Source: Aphrocallistes beatrix
Taxonomy: Eukaryota; Porifera; Hexactinellida; Sceptrulophora; Aphrocallistidae
Length of the DNA: 64,000 bases
NCBI GenBank assembly: GCA_963281255.1
Contig: OY725504.1
Location: forward strand, 3,286,001 to 3,350,000
Reading direction: 5' to 3'
The translations under genes and the position numbers were made by a program. This document shows positions 10,498 to 20,595 of this stretch, in pieces. The notes beneath the pieces are model-generated. The model had not been told where the DNA came from. It saw only the letters and a list, made by a program, of their open reading frames with translations, and did not search any database. Position 1 is the stretch's first letter. The number at the start of each line of letters is the position of its first letter.

Positions 10498-11208
10498 ATG
10501 GCCTCTGCAAATCCTGACGTTACAACAGAAGATGATGACAATCCGTCATTAGGTACAGCCAGCTTCAAACCAATTCTCCATGCTTTTATGAAACACTGGA
10601 CAGTTGCTCCTTATCTTGAGATCAAGAAAACATGGCCATCTGAAGGGAAACACATCTTAGCACAGTTTGATGCGGAAAATATTTACGTTTACCAAGCTTT
10701 TAACGCCAAAATCGCGGAATTTGCGGTAAAAAATCAAAAATTCGGTGGGCCTGAGTACCAATTCACAAGGATGTCTTGGATTAAAACTAACTTTCTTTGG
10801 ATGATGTATCGATCAGGATGGGCAGCGAAAAAGAACCAAGAACGTATACTAGCAATTCAAATTCCTCGAAAATATTTTGAAATAATGCTCTCCCAAGCTT
10901 TTATACCCAGCAAACAGAAGGCACAGGGGGTCTCCCAGGCGGATCTACAGGTCCGCCTCCAATGGGACCCAGACCATAGCCCCGCTGGGGGCGGATTGAC
11001 CCGGCGGGCGATCCAACTAGGTTTGAAAAATGATATTCTTGAACAGTTTGGTACTGAATGGGTGAGGCGAATAATCGATGTTACACCGTTTGTGGATGAA
11101 ATGAGTGCTTACACGAAGAGCTTAGAACAGTTGTATGTTGCAAGGGAAGAAGTTTATCCCTTAAAAGATCCTGCCATTGTGAAACTCATTGGTCTCGATT
11201 CAGATTAG
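10498..11208 (+). CDS. DUF4291 family protein
   Basis: Single-exon, 236 residues. The sequence shows the conserved blocks of DUF4291: ILAQFDAENIYVYQAFN, RMSWIKTNFLWMMYRSGW, VRLQWDPDH and RRAIQLGL, then a WVRRIIDVTPF segment. The family is found mainly in bacteria and fungi, with scattered other eukaryotes, and has no established function, so none is given here. No signal peptide or membrane segment is visible. The ATG at 10498 is the first that gives the full domain; a short upstream frame at about 10444 ends before it. Base composition resembles the neighbours, apart from a GC-richer block at about 10920-11010. The family call is confident, the role unknown. Confidence 0.85.
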   Translation: MASANPDVTTEDDDNPSLGTASFKPILHAFMKHWTVAPYLEIKKTWPSEGKHILAQFDAENIYVYQAFNAKIAEFAVKNQKFGGPEYQFTRMSWIKTNFLWMMYRSGWAAKKNQERILAIQIPRKYFEIMLSQAFIPSKQKAQGVSQADLQVRLQWDPDHSPAGGGLTRRAIQLGLKNDILEQFGTEWVRRIIDVTPFVDEMSAYTKSLEQLYVAREEVYPLKDPAIVKLIGLDSD

Positions 11209-11493
11209 TTTGTAGCCATATTTTAGTTGTTATTTCGATGTATATTACTGAATGATTCAATATTTTCAAATATCTAAATTTGTAGTTTTGCATATGTGAT
11301 AAAAGTTTATTTTGGGTTTATTACTGTAAATTCGCTATCTTAATTAGTTCTATTCCAAAACATGATTTTGAATTTTTGATCAGTGTTAATATTCCTTCAC
11401 ACCTAAACTCCTACAAAATATGTATTTACAAATATCGAATCAAACTTTTAAAAAATACTTTTTAGTAGTTTCAGCGCTTAATTATATTCTCTC

Positions 11494-11706
11494 ATGGATC
11501 CTTCACACCCTCTTGCAATCAGATCCAGGTCGCGTCCTATCTATCCTCCGCCCATCGTCACTCCAGCTCCTCGCAGCAGCTTCATCTTAGCCAAGGTTAT
11601 CGGAGGGGGTTTAGTGTCATGGTTTCTATGGCGGCTGAAACACGATTGGAGAAGCCTGATAGGACATCCCTACCTACCTCCTGATGATGATGATGAAGAC
11701 GATTAG
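11494..11706 (+). CDS. NDUFB2: NDUFB2-like complex I accessory subunit (AGGG)
   Basis: A 70-residue protein. Its core VSWFLWRLKHDWRSLIGHPY is followed by PDDDDEDD at the C-terminus. It resembles the single-membrane-span subunit NDUFB2 of mitochondrial complex I, whose core is a tryptophan-rich helix, then HD...LGHFPYPDP and an acidic end. The N-terminal 35 residues are basic and proline-rich, consistent with a mitochondrial presequence. The ATG lies 19 nt after a TTTCAG site. Short length limits certainty; another small membrane subunit of the inner membrane is the alternative. Confidence 0.65.
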   Translation: MDPSHPLAIRSRSRPIYPPPIVTPAPRSSFILAKVIGGGLVSWFLWRLKHDWRSLIGHPYLPPDDDDEDD

Positions 11707-12346
11707 CGGTGTATTCTGTGTATTGTGGTAATTTACGAAGTCTATTATGATAATCAAATTCATAATTGAGCGAATATTTTCCTAGTTTTAGTGCTTCCTA
11801 TACAGTTACAATCTGGATCGTTTGTTTAAATTGACCTAGGGTCCATTCTATTTATAGTAATGACCCCGCATTTTTATGGCCTCCCCGCTCAAAATGACAC
11901 AATTTTAATGCGGATTATGTGTCATTAATTTTTAGTTTACAATATGCGATCCTAACTACGTACATGAATAATTGGTATGCGAAGTTTGTATAGGAAGTGC
12001 ACACTTCTGAAATTAGTGTGAAGATACTAATATAGTATCAGTACTCACTGCATTTTATATCATGTCATCACTATGCGAGATAATCTGTATCTGTTTCATC
12101 CAAACTAGGAATTAACATAATTTGATACTGGAAAATGGAATGTCTCCCTTCGAGACCATCTCTAACCTTACCTCAGCACTTTCTCACCAGTAACTCAATA
12201 TTCTATCACTTCTATACTTAGACTATTGTATTACAATCTTAGCTATTTTTAGTATTCGGACTGCATAGGCATTAGATATAAGCTAGTCATCGCTGTACTA
12301 GACTTATTTCATTCACTGAACCGTATTCACGTATAGAAATTCAAAA
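11707..12346. other. Intergenic stretch, no gene seen
   Basis: 640 nt, AT-rich, with no ORF or recognised repeat. It ends in a CACGTATAG acceptor-like site 10 nt before the next ATG. Confidence 0.5.
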
Positions 12347-15299
12347 ATGCCGCTAAGAAGGGGTGGAGCTAGTCGTGGGAGAGGACGGGGGGCCCGAGGG
12401 GGCAGGGGTAGGGGGCGAGGGGGGGCAACTGGGGGTCCGGGTGGGGCTACCAGGGGGCGAGGGGGCAGGGGAGGAGGGAGAGGCTATCACAGAGGAGGTA
12501 AACGAGGGAGGGGTGGCGCAAGTGGAGGTGCGAAGCCGATGGAAGTGGATCAAGAGCAGTCGTTCTTACACAATATCGAAGGAGGCGATACTCCTGTTGG
12601 AAAACTAAGAAGCATCTTCACTGGGAAATGTGAATTCAATGACCATTACGATGCTCAGATAAAAGATCTAGAAGAGTACTTAGGAGTGTTGGCAGTGCTG
12701 GAGAATAGTGGAGTAGAGGTATGGCTGTGGAGGCATATGCTTAGTTATATTATAGACATTTATACATACATGCCAACCTGAGTCATGATAAAAGCGGGAC
12801 GCAGCGTTGAATTTCGCGGGACATGGCGGGACGCAATAGAAAAGTATTATACATCGAGTCAAAAAAAGCGGGACATAATGGGGAAATTTCACGTAAAAGC
12901 GGGACACTCGAGAAAATTAGGTCAATAGAAGGGTGAAAAAAGCGGGACATCCCGACAAAAACGGGACAGTTGGAAAGTATGTTTATATAAATTTTATTTT
13001 CATGTATAGGTCACTCAAGGTGCAAAAATTCGCTGTCTAGCCGCTAGCTGGGCGCGGCATGACTACAAACTGGCTGAGATTCTCCTCACTTGCAAGGACA
13101 AATTCAGTCTGAGAGAAGTGTTGAAAGCTCTCACTTTGCTGGACTCTGCCAGGGAGGAGAGAGCTCTGGAGAAGAGATTGAAGCGATTGGAGCTGCAGAA
13201 AGCTCGGCCTACGAAGAAAGGGAAAGTGAAGAACGATCTGGACAACATTAGGAAAGAGATACCCAAGGTATTTGAGTGAGATATTTGGACCAAGGGTTTT
13301 CCAGTCCGACACTTTTTTTGAAGGTGATAAAGGCTATATGGCCCCCAAAACAGGGTTTATCTTGTAATTCCAAGGGTGGTGGCAACACAGAACCAAAATC
13401 GAATCACACTGCAAGCACCTTGGCTCCTCATAGATACCAGGCTGGCACCTAGATAAACCCCTGATTTGGACGAATTACTGATTTTCTAAAATTTATAAAT
13501 TGAATGACCTTAGGTTGGTTCAGTAAGTGGAGCTCTCATTCGTCATGTGAGTAAATGGGTTACAACAATACCGGAAAAGGACATGGAATTTTTCGCACTT
13601 TTCCTGCCTAAAGAGCCTTGGAAAAAGTTAGCGGACATCTTGCATCTACACCCTCAGAAGCACCAACCTCAGTGTCCATGGTTCCTCCCATACTGTTACG
13701 GAGCCGATCCACCTCAGAATACACTGGTAGCACAGTGTGCTAACATGACGGAAGAAAATGTCTCAGAAATGGTTCGTTAATTAAGAATAATAGATAGTTC
13801 AATTAATTCATACAAAACAGATGTGATTTAATGTTCTTGTGATCTTTTGAATGGTATCAGATATGTATTATGAATTAAGCTTCACTTATATACTTATATA
13901 GTGTATATATAGATTAATACCACTGAAATTTAACTCATTATAGGAGATGTGCTTAAATTTAATTCATTATGGGAGATGTGCTTAAATTTAATCCATTATA
14001 GGTGATGGGTTTCGATATTCCGTACTCGCACGTACGGAAGTTCGCATCCGCCTTATCAGTGCCTGCTAAAGCTCGGATAGCAGGATACTCTAAAGACCTC
14101 GACACTCTGTTGTGGTACTTTGAAGAACTGGACTGTAAGGAAGTGCATCAGATTATTAATGAAAGGTTGGAAAAGGGAGACGTGGTGAAACTACCGTATG
14201 GAAAATTGATGGAGAGAATGCTGTATTTCCATATGCAGATGGAAGGAATCCAATCTGGGAAGAAAGGAGGGTGAGTGTCAACTTAGTGAGAAATATTCAA
14301 TCTTCATTTTAGTTCTTAAGGTTCAGTAAATTTTCGTTAGGACATGCACGGATAAAACGAAATACAAATCTTAAATAGTACAAATTAGAAATATTTTATA
14401 CAGATAATCAACATATTTATTAACTCGTTCTAATTCAGTCCATATGGAATAGCATTCTCTTCTTTTCCTACATATCTTTATTAGTCATACTACAGGTATT
14501 TCTCTAGTCGTGGTAGCAGTAGCGATGCGTCCCAGACGAAAACCATCCTTCCCTTCTTCCCTAAACTAATCCCGATCGCAGACAGACGGCTAAGAGAATC
14601 GAATCTACCGCTAGAACAGCCCGTAGCGGTGCTGGGAGATGCGAGTTCGTCCATGGAGGTCGCTATCCGCACAAGTACCATCGTAGCCAGCTTATTCTGT
14701 GCTATGTGCGGCTCCAGCAATCTGTCTTTCTTCGACTCAAACTTGAGAGAATCACCATTACAGCCCGAGACTATACAACAGGTAGTATCCATTCATTTGT
14801 GGCTGCCATCTCTAACAAGGGATTTTAAGAATTATTTAACTATACCATACGTTGTTCATAGGTGTTAGAAGTGGCAGTGAAGGTCAACGCCTCTGGGTCG
14901 ACTGCACCAGCTGCTTGTCTTTACCCCTACTTCGAGAAGAAACAGATCATCAAAACATTCATCATGGTCACAGATGAGGAAGAGAATACGAAATTTAAAA
15001 ATTATAAATTCGCACCACTCTTTAAAGAGTATTGTGAGAAGATATATCCAGCCAAGCTCGTATTCGTCTCGTTCCTAAGATCACAGCACCAACAAGGCCA
15101 AATGGTGAAGGAGCTGAAAAACTTAAACATATTCCCAATGCAGTTTGTATTTAGCCAAGCGAGGCCTGATCTAACGAAGCTAGACAGTTTGCTAGGACTC
15201 CTCTCTTCCTCTTCATCGGCATTTAACGATGAGGTAGCAGGGACGATAGCACAACTGAAGAATAATGGGCTGGAAACGTTGCAGAAGTTTCTTCAGTAG
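12347..15299 (+). CDS. RGG-repeat protein with von Willebrand A-like domain (Ro60/DUF2828-like layout), six exons
   Basis: Exons: 12347-12718, 13010-13267, 13514-13771, 14002-14270, 14496-14781, 14862-15299; phases agree and give about 626 residues. Residues 1-60 are almost pure Arg/Gly (RGGASRGRGRG type), a common RNA-binding segment. The middle is helical with no obvious known motif. The C-terminal third looks like a vWA domain: a metal-site motif DASSSM follows a beta strand (PVAVLGDASSSM), then FIMVTDEEEN and a later FVFSQARPDLTKLDSLLG. Ro60 and DUF2828 proteins share this order (helical repeats, then vWA), but I do not see a clear TROVE signature, so I leave it unnamed. Intron 1 contains a repeat element and intron 3 a 29-bp triplication across its acceptor. 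Likely an RNP or RNA-binding protein, by inference. Confidence 0.7.
12769..12981. mobile_element. GGGACA-rich element, copy 1 (intron of the vWA gene)
   Basis: Starts CATGCCAACCTG and ends ACAGTTGGAAAGTATG, short imperfect inverted ends. The interior carries many AGCGGGACA units. A second full copy lies at 21418-21630 and a fragment at 26011-26104. Confidence 0.7.
13926..14010. repeat. 29-bp tandem triplication spanning a splice acceptor
   Basis: Three head-to-tail units of the type AAATTTAAYYCATTATRGGAG (start), beginning at 13926, 13955 and 13984. The third unit supplies the acceptor (ATTATAG, ending 14001) and the first codons of exon 4 of the vWA gene. Unit 1 keeps an AG at the same place; unit 2 reads GGG there. 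Confidence 0.75.
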
Positions 15300-15468
15300 G
15301 TATTATAGTGGTGACGTATTAGGTGTGTGCATTTGTCTGAATTATTATTTTATTTATGTGTTAGTAGCTCTTTGGGCAGTTGAGCGATTTGTAGAATTCG
15401 AGTCTCTTAACCACAAAAATCTTAATTGCTTACTTTTAACATTACAATACACTCCTTCATGAATTAGA

Positions 15469-16875
15469 ATGTTCCTATATTTCATACTTCTCACAGCCAT
15501 CATAACACAATTACGCACTATACAATGCGAAAACAAGCAAGCGAATATAATGGTAGACTCTGCCACGGGGCGGTTTATTGACAGTTACGGACGTGAGTGT
15601 ATTTTCCACGGAGTAAACGCGGTTTATAAAACCGCTCCCTTCATCCCAGTCGGCGATACGACCTGGGTGGTAAACGAAACTGCAGTGCGTAAATTGAAAG
15701 CATACGGAGTCAACATTCTCCGTTTGGGATTAATGTACGCTGGTGCAATGCCTGAAAAAGGAAAATTGAACAGTAGTTACTTTGATGCGATGGAAACGCT
15801 AATACAGATGATACAAGACAATGGAGTCTACACGTTGCTAGACTCCCATCAAGACCTCTTTGCACAGAAATATTTCGGAGATGGGTTTCCGGCTTGGTCT
15901 GTAATACAAGGCAATGCACGAGACTTTCCATATCCTATCCAATCGGAAAAACTCCTATGGTCAGTTTATTACATGTCAGAATCTGTGAATGCAGGATTTG
16001 GGTATTTTTACAATAACACACAAGGATTGCAAGATTATTATGCGCAATTTTGGGCTGAAGCTGCTCGACGTTTCGCGAAGTTTCCGTACGTAATCGGCTA
16101 CGAACTGTTGAATGAGCCGTGGCCAGGTGACGTATACGAACATATCTCAATAATAGCTCCAGTGAACGCTTATAAGCAGAATTTGGAACCTCTCTACGAT
16201 AAGCTCTCCAAAGCAATTCGGACGGAGGATCCTGATCATTTGATATTTTTTGAGAGTGTGACTTGGGACTATAGGGATTCAGGAATCGATCATGTACCAG
16301 GTGGACCTGAATTTGGAAATAAAACTGTTCTCTCCTACCATTTCTATGTACCACCTCAGATAGCCACGAACTCAACTCTAAAAAATAAATTCGACTCTCG
16401 TCAAAAGCATGGATGTGGTAGCATGCTGACTGAGTTTGAAATATGGGAAGGAGAGACCGATGCATTTAAGCAAATGCTAGAACTCGCTGATGTATGGGGA
16501 GAATCATGGATTGGATGGACAAGTAACCCGCTTGACATCCTTTCATACTCAACTTCCTTTTTATCAACTTTTGCACACCCTTACGCACAAATCGTCGCTG
16601 GGCATATTATTATAATGAAGTTTGAACCCGATTCTCGTGATTTCTATCTCGTCTATGATACAGATCCTAAAATATCCTCGAATCAAACAGTCATATTCGT
16701 GAACAAAGACTTACACTATCCAAACGGTTATGTTACAGAATCTAGCCATAGTTCGAAGATTGTTTGTGTACATGATGATCAGAATTTCCATGTGTTGGTT
16801 AGCCATAGTGATGAATTGAGCAGAAATAAGACTCAGGTTAGGATATGGATATCGCCCACTGGAATCATGTTGTAA
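15469..16875 (+). CDS. Endoglycoceramidase-like glycoside hydrolase family 5
   Basis: Single-exon, 468 residues. GH5 endoglycoceramidases cleave the bond between glycan and ceramide in glycosphingolipids. An N-terminal signal peptide (MFLYFILLTAIITQLRTIQC) indicates secretion or a lysosomal or extracellular site. The TIM-barrel starts with RECIFHGVNAVYK. The acid/base glutamate lies in ELLNEPWPGD (about E216) and the nucleophile in MLTEFEIW (about E322), the spacing seen in animal and bacterial endoglycoceramidases. Other family marks are LLDSHQDLF and SYHFYVPP. A C-terminal beta domain of about 90 residues follows. The ATG is one nt after a GAATTAG site and 169 nt after the previous gene. 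Known animal members are in cnidarians and some other invertebrates. Catalytic residues are present, so activity is likely. Confidence 0.9.
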   Translation: MFLYFILLTAIITQLRTIQCENKQANIMVDSATGRFIDSYGRECIFHGVNAVYKTAPFIPVGDTTWVVNETAVRKLKAYGVNILRLGLMYAGAMPEKGKLNSSYFDAMETLIQMIQDNGVYTLLDSHQDLFAQKYFGDGFPAWSVIQGNARDFPYPIQSEKLLWSVYYMSESVNAGFGYFYNNTQGLQDYYAQFWAEAARRFAKFPYVIGYELLNEPWPGDVYEHISIIAPVNAYKQNLEPLYDKLSKAIRTEDPDHLIFFESVTWDYRDSGIDHVPGGPEFGNKTVLSYHFYVPPQIATNSTLKNKFDSRQKHGCGSMLTEFEIWEGETDAFKQMLELADVWGESWIGWTSNPLDILSYSTSFLSTFAHPYAQIVAGHIIIMKFEPDSRDFYLVYDTDPKISSNQTVIFVNKDLHYPNGYVTESSHSSKIVCVHDDQNFHVLVSHSDELSRNKTQVRIWISPTGIML

Positions 16876-17046
16876 ATACAATGATTAACTCACAGTTTAA
16901 TTCATAATTATCACTGAACTATATTTATTGTATGTACTAATTTGTACTATGTAATTTGTACTATTTCTACAGCTCTGTTCTAAATTAATAAACAAATCTT
17001 GTATGGATATTTTCTTTTCGCGTCAAATTCTAGCTTTTTTTTACAC

Positions 17047-18156
17047 ATGGTGCAACCCGGTCTCTCATACGGTCAGTGTCTTGAATGCCAGCAAAGATTC
17101 CATCCTTACTCCCCTGACTACTATCCACGTCGGCTAGACTGTGGACACAATATCTGTACGCAGTGTCTCACTGCAATACTCCGAGATCTGAGCCGTCTCA
17201 AAGTAGGCGATAGATCCCGCCCTACCACTGCTTCTCACATCACCTGTCCAAGTTGTAAATATCAGTCACGAGTTATGAGTGAACATCTGGATCGATTCCC
17301 TGTTGATAACGATGTAATCAAGTATATGGGCTTACAGCCAGGATGCTCCCATAGACTTCGTATGGAGAAAATCTGTAAAATTTGTAATTTAACGTTTTGT
17401 AACAGTTGCATGGCGGCTGATAATAAATATCATGAAGCGGAGAATGTTGGTAAAGCTCTTGATACCTTATATCAAAGAGTCACTGACGACTTGTCCAACT
17501 TGAAATTCGTCACACACCATGGATCAAAGGAGTTAGATCAACATTATCAAAACCTACAGCAATCGCTTAATAAACAATTCTACGCAATTTCAGATCCATT
17601 TCAAACCAAATCAACAAAAATGAGAAATAAATTTGAGCGCCAGCTTCAATCGATTCAATCTGAAAGAGAGAGACTTAACGATCGATTGCGGACCAGGGAC
17701 ACCTTACATTTATCTAAATCCATTCACGATTCCGATTGTCTCATTCATCAGACATATCGACAGGATAACCGAAACGAAATTGACAAATTAAACACTGAAA
17801 TTGAAAAGTTTAAAACTGTGTCAGTCATCCAGCGTAGGCCACCTCTTCCCCCAATTCCGATAGAAAGTCTGCCTGTACCTCGCCAAGATTCTCGTGATTT
17901 CTACCAACCCATGGTACCCATAGTCCCACTCCAGAATGCTGTCTCACTCCTACGCCTAGACAGTGTTGAAAGGCCCGTCACTCCCAGGTCTATATCGACT
18001 GCCGATCGTTATAATAGGAATACTCCTCTGCCATATTTGCATACGCCACAGCCTCCTAAACTCCCGCCTACTTTCTCTGGTGGACGTCCAAGAAATAGTC
18101 CCAGTCGTGCCCAGATATCTCCTTTATACAGATCTGTTGAGAGAAGTTATTACTAA
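17047..18156 (+). CDS. RING finger and B-box-like protein, TRIM-like
   Basis: 369 residues from the ATG at 17047; the frame is open to 16999 but only through a TTG codon. An N-terminal RING-HC pattern is clear: CLEC, then CGHNICTQC, then CPSC. A B-box-like set of Cys/His (CSHRLRMEKICKIC...CNSC) follows. A charged helical, probably coiled-coil stretch comes next (about 140-250), and the last third is proline-rich and disordered with several RSxS and PxLPP patches. This RING, B-box, coiled-coil order is that of TRIM E3 ubiquitin ligases, but no SPRY, NHL or other C-terminal domain is visible. An AATAAA for the preceding gene lies just upstream. Predicted E3 ligase; substrate unknown. Confidence 0.75.
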   Translation: MVQPGLSYGQCLECQQRFHPYSPDYYPRRLDCGHNICTQCLTAILRDLSRLKVGDRSRPTTASHITCPSCKYQSRVMSEHLDRFPVDNDVIKYMGLQPGCSHRLRMEKICKICNLTFCNSCMAADNKYHEAENVGKALDTLYQRVTDDLSNLKFVTHHGSKELDQHYQNLQQSLNKQFYAISDPFQTKSTKMRNKFERQLQSIQSERERLNDRLRTRDTLHLSKSIHDSDCLIHQTYRQDNRNEIDKLNTEIEKFKTVSVIQRRPPLPPIPIESLPVPRQDSRDFYQPMVPIVPLQNAVSLLRLDSVERPVTPRSISTADRYNRNTPLPYLHTPQPPKLPPTFSGGRPRNSPSRAQISPLYRSVERSYY

Positions 18157-18306
18157 TGTATGATTACTTCATTTTGTAGTTACACCTTATTCTCTATAGT
18201 GTTTTTACATACATTTATTATTTGAAAAATTAACAGAAACACAATGGAGTTTTCTCCAGAATAATTAGTCTGATAATATCCCATTAATTACTATTTAGCA
18301 CAATTA

Positions 18307-20595
18307 ATGTCATCAGAAAAGATTCCAGACTTTTTCTCTCGTCAGAAGGCCATTCCTGATTTCAGCAGTGATCTTCTACAGCAATCGAACGCGTTGGTAT
18401 TGGGCATTGGGGGGTTGGGGTGTACCATTGCATTGGATCTATGTAGACTCGGTGTGAATCGTATTTTCTTGCTTGATAAAGATTGCGTCGAACCTTCAAA
18501 TTTAAATCGACAAGTATTATTCTCGAAACAAGACTTGGGAATGCATAAAGCGCCATCAGCTCTACATGGTTTGCAGCACCATAACTTGAAAACAGAGATA
18601 GTTGCTTTCCATTGTGATGCATTGGAGAATTGGGGTAGAATAGTTGAGATTGCCAGGCAATGCAGTGTCGTATTCAACTGTATAGATTTCGGTGAATATT
18701 TTGATTTCGCAGTCGCTTCCTTGTGTAAAAGTCTGAAGATACATTATTTATCTGGGAGCTCGTATGGACATACTGCCATTTCGGAATCTTTTCCGTACTC
18801 ACCAATATTACCTAATGGTGGTCCTTGTTGGGGGTGTAACAATTCGCCACAAAATCTTGGCGTTTTATTCCAATTAGCACCTTCGACTATACAAACTTTG
18901 CAATCCATTGCTTTTATACCTAAAGAAGAGGTGTTGTTTGGTTCTCAAGAAACTGGTTCCTCCGTTCTACCATGTTCCATCGCTTCCCATTTAGTTGTCA
19001 CAAGTTGGGCAAATTCTTTTTGTAACTATACCATGCCAAACTGGGCCAACTTTAACCTCAGCACATTTGAGTCATTTTCCTTTCCAGTTGAGCAAAATCC
19101 TGAATGCATTATTTGCTCTTCTCCTCCTATACAGCCTCCATTGAATCTTTATATAAACTCCAACTACGTAATCCCTCTAACACGAAGTGATGGCTTGTTA
19201 TTCCCTTTCATCCCTGGATCGATACAGAACCAAAAAGAGTCTTTCTGTTACCAAAAAGCTATTGGTCGCCTCACCCCACTTGATGTGGGAAGCTCCAATC
19301 CGATAGCATTGCCAGCTCCTCCCAGTTGTGATCTGATATATAACTTAACTGATGAGGTGACTGTCTCGCCTTCATTCTTACAAACCCCTTTAATCAAGTC
19401 TCAGTGTGGGGAACTCGTTGCATACTTAAGTGGGAGGAGATCAGTCATCATAATGAGTGAGGATAAGTTATATAGGCTGAAGGGGTGTGGCAATATTATT
19501 TATTTCTGTAGAGATTTTGATACTTTCCCAGTGGAAGAAACTTGTCCGAACCAATTCGAAATAAGAGGCTCTATGTTTCAACACACTGCGATTAGAGAAC
19601 TTTATATGACACAATTAATTGGAGAGTGTTTGAAACCGCAGGGATTTGTAACTGGAAATATCCCATTGGGAATGTGGGAATATAAACTCGAATCAGATTG
19701 TCAACCGGAAGCAAAAAAATATTGCGCGTTTTTTGAAACATTTGGTGAAAAGCGGTTATCAACACATCTACTCTCTGGGCTAAATGCGCTTCTACCTTCT
19801 TTAGTATGTAATTATTCTATCGAAGATTTACTCAAACTTGTTCCCGATGAACGTAAGAAGTTAGTCGATGGTAAAATCGAAATACAGCCTACGTGGTCAG
19901 CTTTCTCAGACACGAAAGGCTTCGCTTCAATTGATATTTTTTCATTTTCTTACAGTCTACAAGCACCAACCATTCCATCCTTACTCCCAGCTAACAAATG
20001 GGGTATCAAATGGGAAGATTTATGCAACACGCTCAAAGGTCATATTTCTACCTCACAGAAATGTAGTCTACTTCATCTCTTATATTGGAATTTGGGAATG
20101 GAGGTTGGGTTGATACTACGCTGCATGCATGATAGTAGGATTAACTGGGGTACATTTTTTGATCACAATCCTTGTGAGCCTCATTGTAACAGTCATCCTA
20201 ACAATCTCATTGTCCTACCACCGGGATCCCCACGGTTTTTAGCACCGGTTGATTTTGACCTTAGTTTCACAGAAGATGGATTTTTTTCACCTTACTCTGA
20301 TTTGAAAGAATTTGATCTAGATCTTTTTAACTCTTGGATTAGTATGGAAACGATTGAAATGGGTCGGGCATTGGGGGGTGAAGCTGTTAACACAGGAGTG
20401 AAAGGAAGTGAAAGTTTACTAGAAGAAGATTTATCCGTGTTAGAATTCGCGTTGAGAGATACCTTAGTACTCGGATATTTAGCTGGGGTCAACGGTAGAG
20501 ATAATATTCATCCCATAACTTCAGAGCACGATCGAACTGCTATGCATACCATAATCGAATTAGCTTTGATTGTAAATGATAACAAAACTACTTAG
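18307..20595 (+). CDS. E1-like (ThiF/MoeB fold) protein with a long unknown C-terminal region
   Basis: Single-exon, 762 residues. The first 280 residues form an E1-type adenylation domain: ALVLGIGGLGC (glycine loop, GIGGLG at 33-38), LLDKDCVEPSNLNRQ with the catalytic Asp and Arg, HKA, and FNCIDFGE. Two CxxC pairs (C174/C177 in GPCWGC and C267/C270 in ECIIC) match the structural zinc site of MoeB, ThiF and UBA4-type enzymes. Such domains adenylate the C-terminus of a ubiquitin-like protein. The remaining 480 residues match no family I recognise; a conserved-looking block EPHCNSHPNNLIVL...LAPVDFDLSF lies at about 623-653. No rhodanese or ubiquitin-fold domain is seen. It could be a UBA5/MOCS3-like activator or a fusion acting on an unknown substrate. 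Confidence 0.7.
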   Translation: MSSEKIPDFFSRQKAIPDFSSDLLQQSNALVLGIGGLGCTIALDLCRLGVNRIFLLDKDCVEPSNLNRQVLFSKQDLGMHKAPSALHGLQHHNLKTEIVAFHCDALENWGRIVEIARQCSVVFNCIDFGEYFDFAVASLCKSLKIHYLSGSSYGHTAISESFPYSPILPNGGPCWGCNNSPQNLGVLFQLAPSTIQTLQSIAFIPKEEVLFGSQETGSSVLPCSIASHLVVTSWANSFCNYTMPNWANFNLSTFESFSFPVEQNPECIICSSPPIQPPLNLYINSNYVIPLTRSDGLLFPFIPGSIQNQKESFCYQKAIGRLTPLDVGSSNPIALPAPPSCDLIYNLTDEVTVSPSFLQTPLIKSQCGELVAYLSGRRSVIIMSEDKLYRLKGCGNIIYFCRDFDTFPVEETCPNQFEIRGSMFQHTAIRELYMTQLIGECLKPQGFVTGNIPLGMWEYKLESDCQPEAKKYCAFFETFGEKRLSTHLLSGLNALLPSLVCNYSIEDLLKLVPDERKKLVDGKIEIQPTWSAFSDTKGFASIDIFSFSYSLQAPTIPSLLPANKWGIKWEDLCNTLKGHISTSQKCSLLHLLYWNLGMEVGLILRCMHDSRINWGTFFDHNPCEPHCNSHPNNLIVLPPGSPRFLAPVDFDLSFTEDGFFSPYSDLKEFDLDLFNSWISMETIEMGRALGGEAVNTGVKGSESLLEEDLSVLEFALRDTLVLGYLAGVNGRDNIHPITSEHDRTAMHTIIELALIVNDNKTT

